This document shows, piece after piece, positions 8,706 through 16,984 of a stretch of DNA of 64,000 nucleotides. The translations under genes and the position numbers were made by a program. The stretch is from Cribrihabitans marinus (lineage in GTDB: Bacteria; Pseudomonadota; Alphaproteobacteria; Rhodobacterales; Rhodobacteraceae): positions 124,001 through 188,000 of the forward strand of contig NZ_FNYD01000007.1 of assembly GCF_900109035.1 (NCBI RefSeq), read 5' to 3'. Every line of letters starts with the position of its first letter. The stretch's first letter is position 1. Under the pieces are notes generated by a model. It had not been told where the DNA came from. It ran no database searches and saw only the letters and a list, made by a program, of their open reading frames with translations.

Positions 8706-9542
8706 TCAGCTCAGCCACCGCTTGCGGCGGCGATAGGACCGCACGTCGCGAAAGCTCTTGCGGCCCTCGTCGGACATGCCGAGATAGAATTCCTTGACGT
8801 CCGGGTTCTCGCGCAGGTCGGCGGCGGGGCCGTCCATCACCACGCGGCCCGATTCCAGGATATAGCCGTAATGAGCATAGCGCAGGGCGACATTGGTGTT
8901 CTGCTCGGCCAGAAGGAAGGTCACGCCCTCGTTCTCGTTGATCGACTTGACGATCTGAAAGATCTGCTCGACCAGCTGCGGCGCCAGCCCCATCGACGGC
9001 TCGTCCAGCAGGATCGTCTCGGGCTTGCTCATCAGCGCGCGGCCCATCGCGACCATCTGCTGCTCGCCGCCCGAGGTGTAGCCCGCCTGGCTGCGGCGGC
9101 GTTCCTTGAGGCGCGGGAAATAGCTGTAGACCAGGTCAAGGTCGGCCTGGATGTCGGCCTTGCTGTCCTTGCGGGTATAGGCGCCGGTCAGGAGGTTCTC
9201 CTCGACCGTCAGATGCTCGAAGCAATGCCGCCCCTCCATCACCTGGATCACCCCTTTCTGTACCAGGTCGGCGGGGTCGCCGTTATGCACCGGGTTGCCG
9301 CGATACTTGACCGAACCTTTGGTGACCTCGCCACGCTCGGAATGCAGCAGGTTCGAGATCGCCTTGAGCGTCGTGGTCTTGCCCGCGCCGTTGCCCCCCA
9401 GCAGGGCAGTGATCCCGCCCTTGGGCACATTCAGGCTGACGCCCTTCAGAACGAGGATCACATGGTTGTAGATCACCTCGATATTGTTGACCTCCAGCAG
9501 GGTCTCGGCCTGCACGTCGATTTGCGTCTCTGCGTCCAGCAT
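8706..9542 (-). CDS. livF: Branched-chain-type ABC transporter ATPase
   Basis: 278-aa ATPase of the hydrophobic amino acid (HAAT) importer family. Walker A is GGNGAGKTT, the signature segment is YTSGGEQQM, Walker B is TILLDEPSMGL, and the H-loop region contains LAEQN. It is longer than most LivF proteins (about 235 aa) owing to an N-terminal extension and a basic C-terminal tail (RSYRRRKR). The start at 9542 (MLDAETQ) follows a GGGGTGAT site. It is the last gene of the liv run. Confidence 0.93.
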   Translation of the reverse strand: MLDAETQIDVQAETLLEVNNIEVIYNHVILVLKGVSLNVPKGGITALLGGNGAGKTTTLKAISNLLHSERGEVTKGSVKYRGNPVHNGDPADLVQKGVIQVMEGRHCFEHLTVEENLLTGAYTRKDSKADIQADLDLVYSYFPRLKERRRSQAGYTSGGEQQMVAMGRALMSKPETILLDEPSMGLAPQLVEQIFQIVKSINENEGVTFLLAEQNTNVALRYAHYGYILESGRVVMDGPAADLRENPDVKEFYLGMSDEGRKSFRDVRSYRRRKRWLS

Positions 9543-9575
9543 CAGATCACCCCTGTCCGGTCCCGTGGCGGGAAA

Positions 9576-9599
9576 GGGGCGGCAGCGCACCGCCGCCCC
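9576..9599. repeat. Intercistronic GC hairpin, binding protein to livF
   Basis: Perfect 8-bp stem (9576-9583 with 9592-9599), loop AGCGCACC, in the 70-bp gap between the binding-protein gene and livF. It may limit read-through or protect the upstream transcript. Confidence 0.5.
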
Positions 9600-9612
9600 G
9601 GCTTTCATGGCC

Positions 9613-10896
9613 TCAGTTGCACTGCGGCTCGATGTTGTTCTCCGAGGCGTAGGCCGAGGAATCCTCCTCGATCAGCGCCCCGATCACCTCGGCATCGGTC
9701 GGCTTGAAGTCCGAGATCAGCGACCAGGTCTGGCTTTCGGCATCCCACTGGGTCACGCCCACCATGCCGTTGCCGCCATGGTTCTCGCAGGTCACCTTGA
9801 ACGACGGGCCGAAATTGGGCATGCCCAGCTCGGTCATCCGCTCTTCGGTCATTTCCAGCTGCTCCATCGCGTCGCGCATCATGCCCGAGGTGATGTCCGC
9901 TGTGTCGTTCATCTCCTGTGCCTGGCGCGCCGCTTCGGCCGCCAGCATCGCAGCGTAGAGCCCGCGGTTGTAGAGCACGTTACCGATCTGGTCGCCCGCG
10001 CCCGCGGCCAATCCCTTGTCGACGACATGCGTCTGGATGTCGTCGAAAACCGGGAAGTCACGACCGACATTGTGGAAGGTCAGCGCCTTGTAGCCATTGG
10101 CGGCGCTACCTGCCGGCATCACGTCATGCTCGGCGCCCGACCACCAGATTCCAATGAAGTTTTCCATCGGGAACCGGATGTTCGCGGCTTCCTGGATGGC
10201 GACCTGGTTCATCACGCCCCAGCCCCACATCAGCACATAGTCCGGACGGTCCCGGCGGATCTGCAGCCATTGCGACTTCTGCTCCTGGCCGGGGCTGTCG
10301 ACCGGCAGCAGGATCAGCTCGAAGCCGTGCTTCTTCTGCAGCTCTTCCAGCGTGCGGATCGGTTCCTTGCCATAGGCCGAGTTGTGATAGACCAGAGCGA
10401 CCTTCTTGCCGCTGATGTCGTCGCCGTTGATCTCGAGCAGATAGTTGATCGCGCCCGAGGCCCCGTCCCAGTAGTTGGCGGGGTAGTTGAAGGTGTGGCT
10501 GAACACGTTGCCGTTCTTGGCCGAGGTGCGGCCATAGCCCATCGTGTGCATGGGAATGTCGTCGGCCGTTGTCTTGGGGATCAGCTGGTAGGTGATGCCG
10601 GTGCTGAGCGGCTGATAGACCAGCGCGCCTTCGCCCTTGGTCGCCTCGTAGCACTCGACGCCCTTCTCGGTGTTGTACCCGGTCTCACATTCGATGACGT
10701 TGGCCTTGACCCCGCCGATACCGCCGTCGCGCTCGTTGAGCATCGTGAAATAGTCGGCATAGCCGTCGGCGAACGGGATGCCACCCGCCGCAAAGGGCCC
10801 GGTGCGGTAGCTCAGCGACGGAAAGGTCAGATCCGCCATCGCTGGACCCGCCGCCATCGCGGCCGCAAGCGCCAGTGTTGTCAGTTTCCTATTCAT
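9613..10896 (-). CDS. HAAT-type ABC transporter substrate-binding protein
   Basis: 427 aa with a signal peptide (MNRKLTTLALAAAMAAG, cleavage near PAMA) and a type I periplasmic-binding fold. Family features include SYRTGPFAAGG with the ligand loop near the N-terminus, LNERDGGIGG, ETGYNTEKGVECYE and KVALVYHNSAYG. It probably delivers the substrate to LivHM in the inner membrane. Proteins of this subtype occur beside acyl-CoA ligases and may bind aromatic or other carboxylates rather than amino acids; this is inference. AAGGGAGGAAAG precedes ATG. Confidence 0.92.
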   Translation of the reverse strand: MNRKLTTLALAAAMAAGPAMADLTFPSLSYRTGPFAAGGIPFADGYADYFTMLNERDGGIGGVKANVIECETGYNTEKGVECYEATKGEGALVYQPLSTGITYQLIPKTTADDIPMHTMGYGRTSAKNGNVFSHTFNYPANYWDGASGAINYLLEINGDDISGKKVALVYHNSAYGKEPIRTLEELQKKHGFELILLPVDSPGQEQKSQWLQIRRDRPDYVLMWGWGVMNQVAIQEAANIRFPMENFIGIWWSGAEHDVMPAGSAANGYKALTFHNVGRDFPVFDDIQTHVVDKGLAAGAGDQIGNVLYNRGLYAAMLAAEAARQAQEMNDTADITSGMMRDAMEQLEMTEERMTELGMPNFGPSFKVTCENHGGNGMVGVTQWDAESQTWSLISDFKPTDAEVIGALIEEDSSAYASENNIEPQCN

Positions 10897-10964
10897 CGGG
10901 TCTTTCCTCCCTTGGTTTTGTCCGATGTCTTCGCGCCCCGCGTTCCGGTCGGGGCCAACCGCAG

Positions 10965-10983
10965 GATGGGGTTTCACCCCATC
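10965..10983. repeat. Intercistronic hairpin, livM to binding-protein gene
   Basis: Perfect 8-bp stem (10965-10972 with 10976-10983) with a TTC loop, 8 nt beyond the livM stop. It could be a processing or attenuation site that lets the binding-protein gene be expressed differently from the permease genes. Confidence 0.55.
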
Positions 10984-10990
10984 GCCGTCG

Positions 10991-12067
10991 TCAATACGGG
11001 AACGGCCAGAGCCGCAGTTTCTCCTTGGCCACCCGCCACAGCTGCGCCAGCCCGTGTGGCTCCATCACCAGGAAGGTGATGATCAGCCCGCCGACGATCA
11101 CCAGCTGCAGATGCGCCACGATGTCGGTGGGCCAGCCCAGCATGTCCGCGCCCACCACCTTGAGCACGACCGGCAGCAGCACCAGGAAGGCCGCGCCGGC
11201 AAACGAGCCGAATATCGAGCCCAGCCCGCCGATGATGACCATGAACAGCACCAGGAAGGATTTCTGGATGCCGAAGACCTCACCCACCTCGACCGCGCCA
11301 AGGTAGATCGCAAAGAACAGCGCCCCCGAGATGCCGACGAAGAACGAGCTGACGGCAAAGGCGGTCAGCTTGGCCCGCAGCGGGTTCACGCCGATGATCT
11401 CGGCGGCGATGTCCATGTCGCGGATCGCCATCCAGCTGCGCCCCACCGTGCCCCGCGTCAGGTTGCGCGCGACGACGGCGCAGAAGGTCAGGAAAACCAG
11501 GCAGAACAGGTAGGTCGCCCAGGCCGGCGCGTTGGGTCCGGTGATTATGATGCCGAAGGTATCGCGCTCGGGCGCGTTGATCTGGCCCGAGGCCGAGTAA
11601 TTGTAGAACCACGGCACACGGTTGAACAGCCACACCAGGAAGAACTGCGCCGCCAGCGTCGCCACCGCCAGGTAGAACCCCTTGATCCGCAGGCTGGGCA
11701 GGCCGAATACCACCCCCACGGCGGCCGTGATGCCACCGGCCAGCAGGACGTGGATGAACATGCTGACTTCGGGAAAGGCGGTCATAAGCTTGTAGACGGC
11801 ATAGGCCCCCACCGCCATGAACCCGCCGGTGCCCAGGCTGACCTGCCCGCAATAGCCGGTCAGGATGTTCAGCCCGATCGCCGCGATGGCATAGATCAGG
11901 AAAGGCAGCAGGATGGCGTTGGCCCAGTAATCGTTGATGACGAAGGGCACGATCCCGAAGGCCACCGCCAGCACCGCGTAGTAGCGGTAGCGGTCGAACT
12001 TGATCGGAAAGGTCTGGCTGTCCTCGACATAGGAGACCTTGAAGTCGCCTGCTTCACGGTAGAACAT
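10991..12067 (-). CDS. livM: HAAT-type ABC transporter permease
   Basis: 358-aa inner-membrane permease with about nine hydrophobic segments after a polar start (MFYREAGDFK). The LivM signature is visible as TGYCGQVSLGTGGFMAVGAY in the first half and an EAA-like loop around VARNLTRGTVGRSWMAIRD, which contacts the ATPases. It pairs with LivH to form the channel. It begins 3 bp after the stop of the 85-aa membrane protein, so the two are probably translationally coupled. Confidence 0.94.
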   Translation of the reverse strand: MFYREAGDFKVSYVEDSQTFPIKFDRYRYYAVLAVAFGIVPFVINDYWANAILLPFLIYAIAAIGLNILTGYCGQVSLGTGGFMAVGAYAVYKLMTAFPEVSMFIHVLLAGGITAAVGVVFGLPSLRIKGFYLAVATLAAQFFLVWLFNRVPWFYNYSASGQINAPERDTFGIIITGPNAPAWATYLFCLVFLTFCAVVARNLTRGTVGRSWMAIRDMDIAAEIIGVNPLRAKLTAFAVSSFFVGISGALFFAIYLGAVEVGEVFGIQKSFLVLFMVIIGGLGSIFGSFAGAAFLVLLPVVLKVVGADMLGWPTDIVAHLQLVIVGGLIITFLVMEPHGLAQLWRVAKEKLRLWPFPY

Positions 12068-12070
12068 CGC

Positions 12071-12328
12071 TCAGTTTCCCCATTCTTCCTGCGCGCGATT
12101 GCGCGTTTCGCTGTCCAGCTGCCTGGACGGTCTGGCATAGCCGCTCGCCTCGGTGATCCGGACGAGCTTCATGTAGGCCACGATGCCGCTTACCAGCCCG
12201 GCAAAGGCCAGAATTGCCGCGATCACCAGCTGCCGGTCGGTCAGCCCCTCGGCGGTCAATGCGATATAGCCGAACGCCCAGAACCCGGCCCAGGCGATCA
12301 CGTTGACGATGGCGATCAGCTTTCTCAT
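12071..12328 (-). CDS. Small two-helix membrane protein in the liv operon
   Basis: 85 aa with two membrane helices (about 5-25 and 35-55) and a charged C-terminal tail rich in Arg, Glu and Gln. No family is recognised. It lies 3 bp before livM in the same direction, so it is very likely co-expressed with the transporter and may be an accessory subunit; nothing in the sequence shows a biochemical role. Confidence 0.75.
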   Translation of the reverse strand: MRKLIAIVNVIAWAGFWAFGYIALTAEGLTDRQLVIAAILAFAGLVSGIVAYMKLVRITEASGYARPSRQLDSETRNRAQEEWGN

Positions 12329-12448
12329 ACCGCAGCCCCCCGCACCCCGGGCGGCAGAAGCGGGCCGCGGGTCGTCAAATGGCCATGCAATTGCTCGGTT
12401 TTGGTCTCACAGCGTGGTATGATCGCGCCGTTCAGACCGGAGCTTCTC

Positions 12449-12793
12449 ATGAATACACTTGCCAAAGAGCTCGAAGATCTCGAAGCGCGCCGCTCGGCCG
12501 GATCCATCTCGGACGCTGATGCCGCGCTGGCCAAACAGGCGCTCTTGCAGCGCGCCCCGTCCACCGGCGGCACGGACCGGGCGGGATCCGCCGACGCGTC
12601 GCGTCGCGGGCCAGTTGGCTGGATCATGGCGATCGTGTTCGCCAATTTCCTGCTGACGCTCCTGGTGCTCGGCGGTATGGCGGCATTCGCGTATTTCGTG
12701 CTTCCCTTGACGCTGGCCCTGCCCATCCTGATCATCATGGTCCTGATCCTGCCGGTCCTGTGGCTCATCGAATGGTTCGGCGATCTGTTCTGA
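12449..12793 (+). CDS. Small SHOCT-like membrane protein, opposite strand inside the liv locus
   Basis: 114 aa. The N-terminus (ELEDLEARRSAGSISDADAA) resembles a SHOCT-type short helical domain; then come two hydrophobic segments (about 55-80 and 84-105). CCGGAG lies 8 nt before the ATG. It is read against the transporter genes, which place livH on one side (16-bp gap) and the 85-aa protein on the other, so it interrupts the operon. Its role is unknown. Continuous hydrophobicity and good codon use argue against a chance frame. Confidence 0.65.
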   Translation: MNTLAKELEDLEARRSAGSISDADAALAKQALLQRAPSTGGTDRAGSADASRRGPVGWIMAIVFANFLLTLLVLGGMAAFAYFVLPLTLALPILIIMVLILPVLWLIEWFGDLF

Positions 12794-12808
12794 TCCTGGC
12801 GCACGGCC

Positions 12809-13795
12809 TCACACCCTCTCGATGATCTTCTCGCCGAACAGGCCCTGCGGCCGGAACACGAGGAAGATGAGCGCCAGCACATAGGCGAACCAGTTTTCGG
12901 TCGCCCCGCCCACCAGCGGGCCGATGGCGAACTCGAACAGCTTTTCGCCCACCCCGATGATCAGCCCGCCGACGATTGCGCCGGGGATCGAGGTGAAGCC
13001 GCCCAGCATGAGAACGGGAAGCGCCTTGAGCGCGATCAGCGACAGCGAGAACTGCACGCCGGACTTGGTGCCCCACATGATCCCCGCGACCAGCGCGACG
13101 AAGCCCGCGACCGACCAGACCATGATCCAGATGAAGTTGAGCGAGATGCCCACCGACAGCGCCGCCTGGTGGTCGTCGGCCACCGCGCGCATCGCCCGGC
13201 CCTGCTTGGTATACTGGCTGAACGCGACCAGGGCCGCCACCAGCAGCGCCGCGATCACGGTCGCCACGATGTCCAGGTTGTCGATGAAGAAGCCGTAGCC
13301 GAAGATGTTGAACGTGGTCTCGTCGATCCACAGGTTGATGCCCTGCGGCAGGCCCACGTCCAGTGTCTTGATCTCGGAGCCCCACATCAGGTCGGCCACG
13401 CCTTCCAGGAAATAGGCCAGCCCGATCGTGGCCATGAACAGGATGATCGGCTCCTGCCCGACCAGATGACGCATCACGAAGCGCTGCACGCACCATGCCA
13501 GCAGCACCATCACCGCCATCGTCAGCGCGATCGCCACCACCGCCGGCACCTGCCAGCCGAAATGCGTGACATGCAGGCCGAATGTGGCGTTGATCAGATG
13601 CGAAAACGGCACCTGCCCCTGCATGATCCCCACCAGGGTCATCGCCGCAAACAGGGCCATCACGCCCTGGGCGTAGTTGAAGATGCCCGAGGCCTTGAAG
13701 ATCAGCACGAACCCAAGGGCCACAAGCGCATAAAGCACCCCGGCCATGAGACCGTTGAGGATGACCTCCATCGCGAAAATCAGTTGCTCAGGCAT
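12809..13795 (-). CDS. livH: HAAT-type ABC transporter permease
   Basis: 328-aa inner-membrane permease with roughly eight hydrophobic segments. It starts MPEQLIFAMEVILNGLMAGV and has the LivH pattern ALVALGFVLIFKASGIFNYAQG near the N-terminus and RAVADDHQAALSVGI as the ATPase-contact loop. With LivM it forms the transport channel. GGGAGAG precedes the ATG. About 480 bp separates it from the next minus-strand gene of the transporter because of the inserted plus-strand gene. Confidence 0.95.
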   Translation of the reverse strand: MPEQLIFAMEVILNGLMAGVLYALVALGFVLIFKASGIFNYAQGVMALFAAMTLVGIMQGQVPFSHLINATFGLHVTHFGWQVPAVVAIALTMAVMVLLAWCVQRFVMRHLVGQEPIILFMATIGLAYFLEGVADLMWGSEIKTLDVGLPQGINLWIDETTFNIFGYGFFIDNLDIVATVIAALLVAALVAFSQYTKQGRAMRAVADDHQAALSVGISLNFIWIMVWSVAGFVALVAGIMWGTKSGVQFSLSLIALKALPVLMLGGFTSIPGAIVGGLIIGVGEKLFEFAIGPLVGGATENWFAYVLALIFLVFRPQGLFGEKIIERV

Positions 13796-13827
13796 CGGAT
13801 GCTCTCCCTGTCGGCCGGGTGTCCCCT

Positions 13828-13848
13828 GCCCCGGATCCGGTCCGGGGC
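13828..13848. repeat. Intercistronic GC hairpin, livG to livH
   Basis: Perfect 8-bp stem GCCCCGGA / TCCGGGGC with a TCCGG loop, in the 83-bp gap. It closely resembles the element at 14751-14771 and may belong to a dispersed alphaproteobacterial palindrome family. Confidence 0.55.
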
Positions 13849-13878
13849 CTCCTGTCGGCGGGCACCCGCCACGTGAAC

Positions 13879-14697
13879 TCAGTCATGGCTGACCCCCAGA
13901 TAGGCGTCGATGACCTCCTGGTTGCCGCGCACCTCGTCGGGCGTGCCGTCGCCGATCTTGCGCCCGTAATCCATCACCACAACCCGGTCGGACAGGTCCA
14001 TGACCACGCCCATGTCGTGCTCGATCAGCGCGATGGTGGTGCCGAACTCGTCGTTCACGTCGAGGATGAACCGGCTCATGTCCTCCTTCTCCTCGACATT
14101 CATGCCGGCCATAGGCTCGTCCAGCAGAAGCAGCTTGGGTTGCGCGGCCAGCGCCCGGGCCAGCTCGACCCGCTTCTTCAGCCCGTAGGGCAGGCGCGAG
14201 ACCGGGGTCTTGCGGATGTGCTGGATCTCCAGGAAGTCGATCACGTTCTCGACGACCTTCCGGTTCGCGCTTTCCTCGGCCTCGGCCCGGCCCTTCCACA
14301 GCGCCTGCGCGAACAGGCCGCTCTTCATGTGGTTCAGCCGGCCGGTCATCACGTTGTCCAGAACGCTCATCCCCTCGAAAAGGGCGATGTTCTGGAAGGT
14401 GCGCGCGATGCCTTGCCGCGCCACCTCGAAGGGTTTCATCTGCGGGCGTCTTTCGCCGCGAAACCACACCTCGCCCTCCTGCGGAAGGTAAAAGCCCGAG
14501 ATCACGTTCAGCATCGAGGACTTGCCGGCGCCGTTCGGGCCGATGATCGCGCGGATCTCGCCCTCGCGGATGTCGAAGGAGATTTCCTTGATCGCCACCA
14601 CCCCGCCGAAGCGCAGGGTGATGTTCTTCATCTCCATCACCACCCCGCCGATCTTGCGGCCGTCTTCGGTGGTGTAGCCTTCCGAGGCGTCAAGCAT
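13879..14697 (-). CDS. livG: Branched-chain-type ABC transporter ATPase
   Basis: 272-aa second ATPase of the importer. Walker A is GPNGAGKSS, followed by a LivG-type insertion, a degenerate signature region (RLPYGLKKRVELARAL), Walker B (LLLLDEPMAGM) and IEHDMG with the switch histidine. The classic LSGGQ is replaced by a LPYGL-type segment, as in many LivG proteins of this subtype. Start at 14697 follows GAGAGGGA. Confidence 0.94.
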   Translation of the reverse strand: MLDASEGYTTEDGRKIGGVVMEMKNITLRFGGVVAIKEISFDIREGEIRAIIGPNGAGKSSMLNVISGFYLPQEGEVWFRGERRPQMKPFEVARQGIARTFQNIALFEGMSVLDNVMTGRLNHMKSGLFAQALWKGRAEAEESANRKVVENVIDFLEIQHIRKTPVSRLPYGLKKRVELARALAAQPKLLLLDEPMAGMNVEEKEDMSRFILDVNDEFGTTIALIEHDMGVVMDLSDRVVVMDYGRKIGDGTPDEVRGNQEVIDAYLGVSHD

Positions 14698-14750
14698 CTG
14701 GATTCCCTCTCACATTCCGGGCGCCCCGACGGGACGGCGGGCGGGGCGAG

Positions 14751-14771
14751 GCCCCGGATCCCATCCGGGGC
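14751..14771. repeat. Intercistronic GC hairpin, fadD-like gene to livG
   Basis: Perfect 9-bp stem GCCCCGGAT / ATCCGGGGC with a CCC loop, near the middle of the 96-bp gap. Same core as the element at 13828-13848. Confidence 0.55.
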
Positions 14772-14793
14772 GAGCGGCGCGCGTCCGGCCCGC

Positions 14794-16767
14794 TCATTCC
14801 GCGGCCACCTGCTGCGGCGTCACCGGCACCACCTTGGCGTCGCGGATCTCCAGCGTTGCCTTGATCGAGCCCTTGCGCCCGTCCTCATAGGTCACTTCCG
14901 TCACGGTCGAGATCTTCTCCGACCCGTCATAGAGCGCATCGATGATGTCGGCGAATTTCTCCTCGACGATGCGGCGACGCACCTTGCGGGTGCGGGTCAT
15001 CTCGCCATCGTCGGCGTCCAGTTCCTTGTGCAGCACCACGAAGCGATGCACCTGGCAGCCCGACAGCATCGGGTCCTCGGCCACCGAGGCGTTGACCGCC
15101 TCCACATGCTCCTGGATCGACGCCAGCACCCGCGGATGGCCCGCAAGCTCCTGGTAGGACGCATAGGCGATGTTGTTGCGCTCGGCCCAGTTGCCCACCG
15201 CCGAGAGGTCGATATTGATGAAGGCCACGCATCGGTCGCGGTTGTTGCCGAACACCACCGCCTCGAGGATATCGGGGTAGAATTTCAGCTTGTTCTCGAC
15301 ATATTTGGGCGCGAACATCGCCCCGTCGGCCATCTTGCCCACATCCTTGGCGCGGTCGATGATCCGCAAATGGCCGCTGTCCTCCTCGAAGAACCCGGCA
15401 TCCCCGGTGGCGACCCAGCCCTCTTCATCCTTGGTCGAGGCGGTGCTTTCGGGGTTCTTGTAGTATTCCACGAAGGTGCCAGGCGAGCGATAGAAGATCT
15501 CGCCATTGTCGGCGATCCTGATCTCGACATCCGGGGCCGGCACGCCCACCGTGTCGGCGCGCACCTCGCCATCGGGCTGCACGGTGATGAACACCGTCGC
15601 CTCGGTCTGGCCGTAGAGCTGTTTGAGGTTGATCCCCAGCGAGCGGTAGAATTCGAAGATCTCGGGGCCGATAGCCTCGCCGGCGGTATAGCCCACGCGG
15701 ATCCGGCCATAACCCAGCGTGTCCTTGAGCGGGCCATAGACCAGCAGGTTGCCCAGCGCATATTTCACCCGGTCCCAGGCGCCCACTTGCCTGCCGTCCA
15801 GGATCCGGCCGCCGACCTTCTTGGCATGGGCCATGAAGTGGTGGAACATCCGCTGCTTGAGCGGGCTGGCATCCTCCATCCGGATCATCACGTTGGTCAG
15901 CTGGCCTTCGAACACACGCGGCGGGGCGAAGAAATAGGTCGGCCCGATCTCGCGCAGGTCGGTCATCATCGTGTCCGCGCTTTCGGGGCAGTTCACGCAG
16001 AACCCGCACCAATAGGCCTGGCCGATCGAGAAGATGAAATCGCCGACCCAGGCCATCGGCAGATAGGACAGGATGTCCTCGTTGCGGGTCAGGTGATCGA
16101 ACTCGGCCGAGTTCCGGGCGCTCTCGATCACGTTGCGGTTCGACAGCACCACGCCCTTGGGCTTTCCGGTGGTGCCGCTGGTGTAGAGCATCACGCAGGT
16201 GCTGTCATAGGTCAGCCTGTCCCGGCGCGCCTGGAGGTCGGTGAACCATTCCTCGCGCGCGGCGCGGCCCTGTTCCTGCACATGGCTGAACTGGTGCAAC
16301 GTGTGGTGGTCGTATTTCCGCAATCCGCGCGGGTCGAGATAGAGCACATGTTCCATCTGGTGCAGCTGGTCCTGCACCTCGATCACCTTGTCGACCTGTT
16401 CCTGGTCGCTGACGATGACGAAACGCGCGCCGCAATGGCCCAGCACATAGGCCATCTCTTCGGCCACCGCGTCCTGGTAGAGCGGCACCGGCACCGCGCC
16501 GACCATCTGCACCGCAACCATCGACCAGTAGAGATAGGGCCGGTTGCGGCCGATGATGGCGACGAAATCGCCCTCGTTGACGCCCAGGTTGATCAGACCC
16601 AGCGCCAGCGCCTCGATCTCGGCCTCGGTTTCGGCCCAGCTCCAGCACTGCCAGATGCCGTATTCCTTCTCGCGGTAGGCGGGGCTGGAGCCGAACTCCG
16701 TCGCGTTGCGGTGTAGCAGCGCCGGCAGGGACTGAAGCCCCCCGGTGCCAGACTGCGTCTGAGCCAA
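14794..16767 (-). CDS. Long-chain acyl-CoA synthetase family enzyme
   Basis: 657-aa AMP-forming acyl-CoA synthetase of the FadD15/long-chain type. It shows the P-loop-like MLYTSGTTGKPKG, LPMAWVGDF, the YGQTEA adenine motif, ATGDAGF with the ribose-binding Asp, and a C-terminal lid with IIDRAKD. It would activate the imported acid with ATP and CoA. No ATG fits the N-terminus; a TTG at 16767 has GGAGGA 8 nt upstream, so TTG is chosen. It is the first gene of the liv run and is divergent from the histidine kinase, suggesting that kinase may control it. Confidence 0.9.
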   Translation of the reverse strand: MAQTQSGTGGLQSLPALLHRNATEFGSSPAYREKEYGIWQCWSWAETEAEIEALALGLINLGVNEGDFVAIIGRNRPYLYWSMVAVQMVGAVPVPLYQDAVAEEMAYVLGHCGARFVIVSDQEQVDKVIEVQDQLHQMEHVLYLDPRGLRKYDHHTLHQFSHVQEQGRAAREEWFTDLQARRDRLTYDSTCVMLYTSGTTGKPKGVVLSNRNVIESARNSAEFDHLTRNEDILSYLPMAWVGDFIFSIGQAYWCGFCVNCPESADTMMTDLREIGPTYFFAPPRVFEGQLTNVMIRMEDASPLKQRMFHHFMAHAKKVGGRILDGRQVGAWDRVKYALGNLLVYGPLKDTLGYGRIRVGYTAGEAIGPEIFEFYRSLGINLKQLYGQTEATVFITVQPDGEVRADTVGVPAPDVEIRIADNGEIFYRSPGTFVEYYKNPESTASTKDEEGWVATGDAGFFEEDSGHLRIIDRAKDVGKMADGAMFAPKYVENKLKFYPDILEAVVFGNNRDRCVAFINIDLSAVGNWAERNNIAYASYQELAGHPRVLASIQEHVEAVNASVAEDPMLSGCQVHRFVVLHKELDADDGEMTRTRKVRRRIVEEKFADIIDALYDGSEKISTVTEVTYEDGRKGSIKATLEIRDAKVVPVTPQQVAAE

Positions 16768-16866
16768 GTCCTCTCTCCTCCCCGTTCCGCGGGTCCATGC
16801 GGGCCGCGCGCCGCCGGGCGCGCCGGCACCGCCGACCGTGGCGGGGCACACGCTGGGCCGCAAGTC

Positions 16867-16885
16867 TTGCGTGATGATTTCGCAA
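16867..16885. promoter_or_regulatory. Inverted repeat in the fadD / histidine kinase divergent region
   Basis: TTGCG (16867-16871) and CGCAA (16881-16885) face each other across 9 nt, roughly midway in the 217-bp divergent region. A short repeat could be chance; position makes it a candidate regulator site. Confidence 0.3.
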
Positions 16886-16984
16886 TCCTAACGAATTGTA
16901 ACAGGCTGGGCCGGGCCCGCGCGGCGCGGCGCGATGGCCTCTGTTCGGCTGTCCCGCCCGGTGCTAGTCAGGTCCGGCGGAGAC

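Noticed and set aside
10925-12448. Long plus-strand open frame upstream of the 114-aa membrane protein
   Set aside because: It is antisense to livM and the 85-aa protein. Only the last 114 codons look like protein.
13819-16716. 965-aa open frame on the plus strand
   Set aside because: It is antisense to livG and the acyl-CoA synthetase, both with clear motifs; GC-rich codon use opens the complementary frame.
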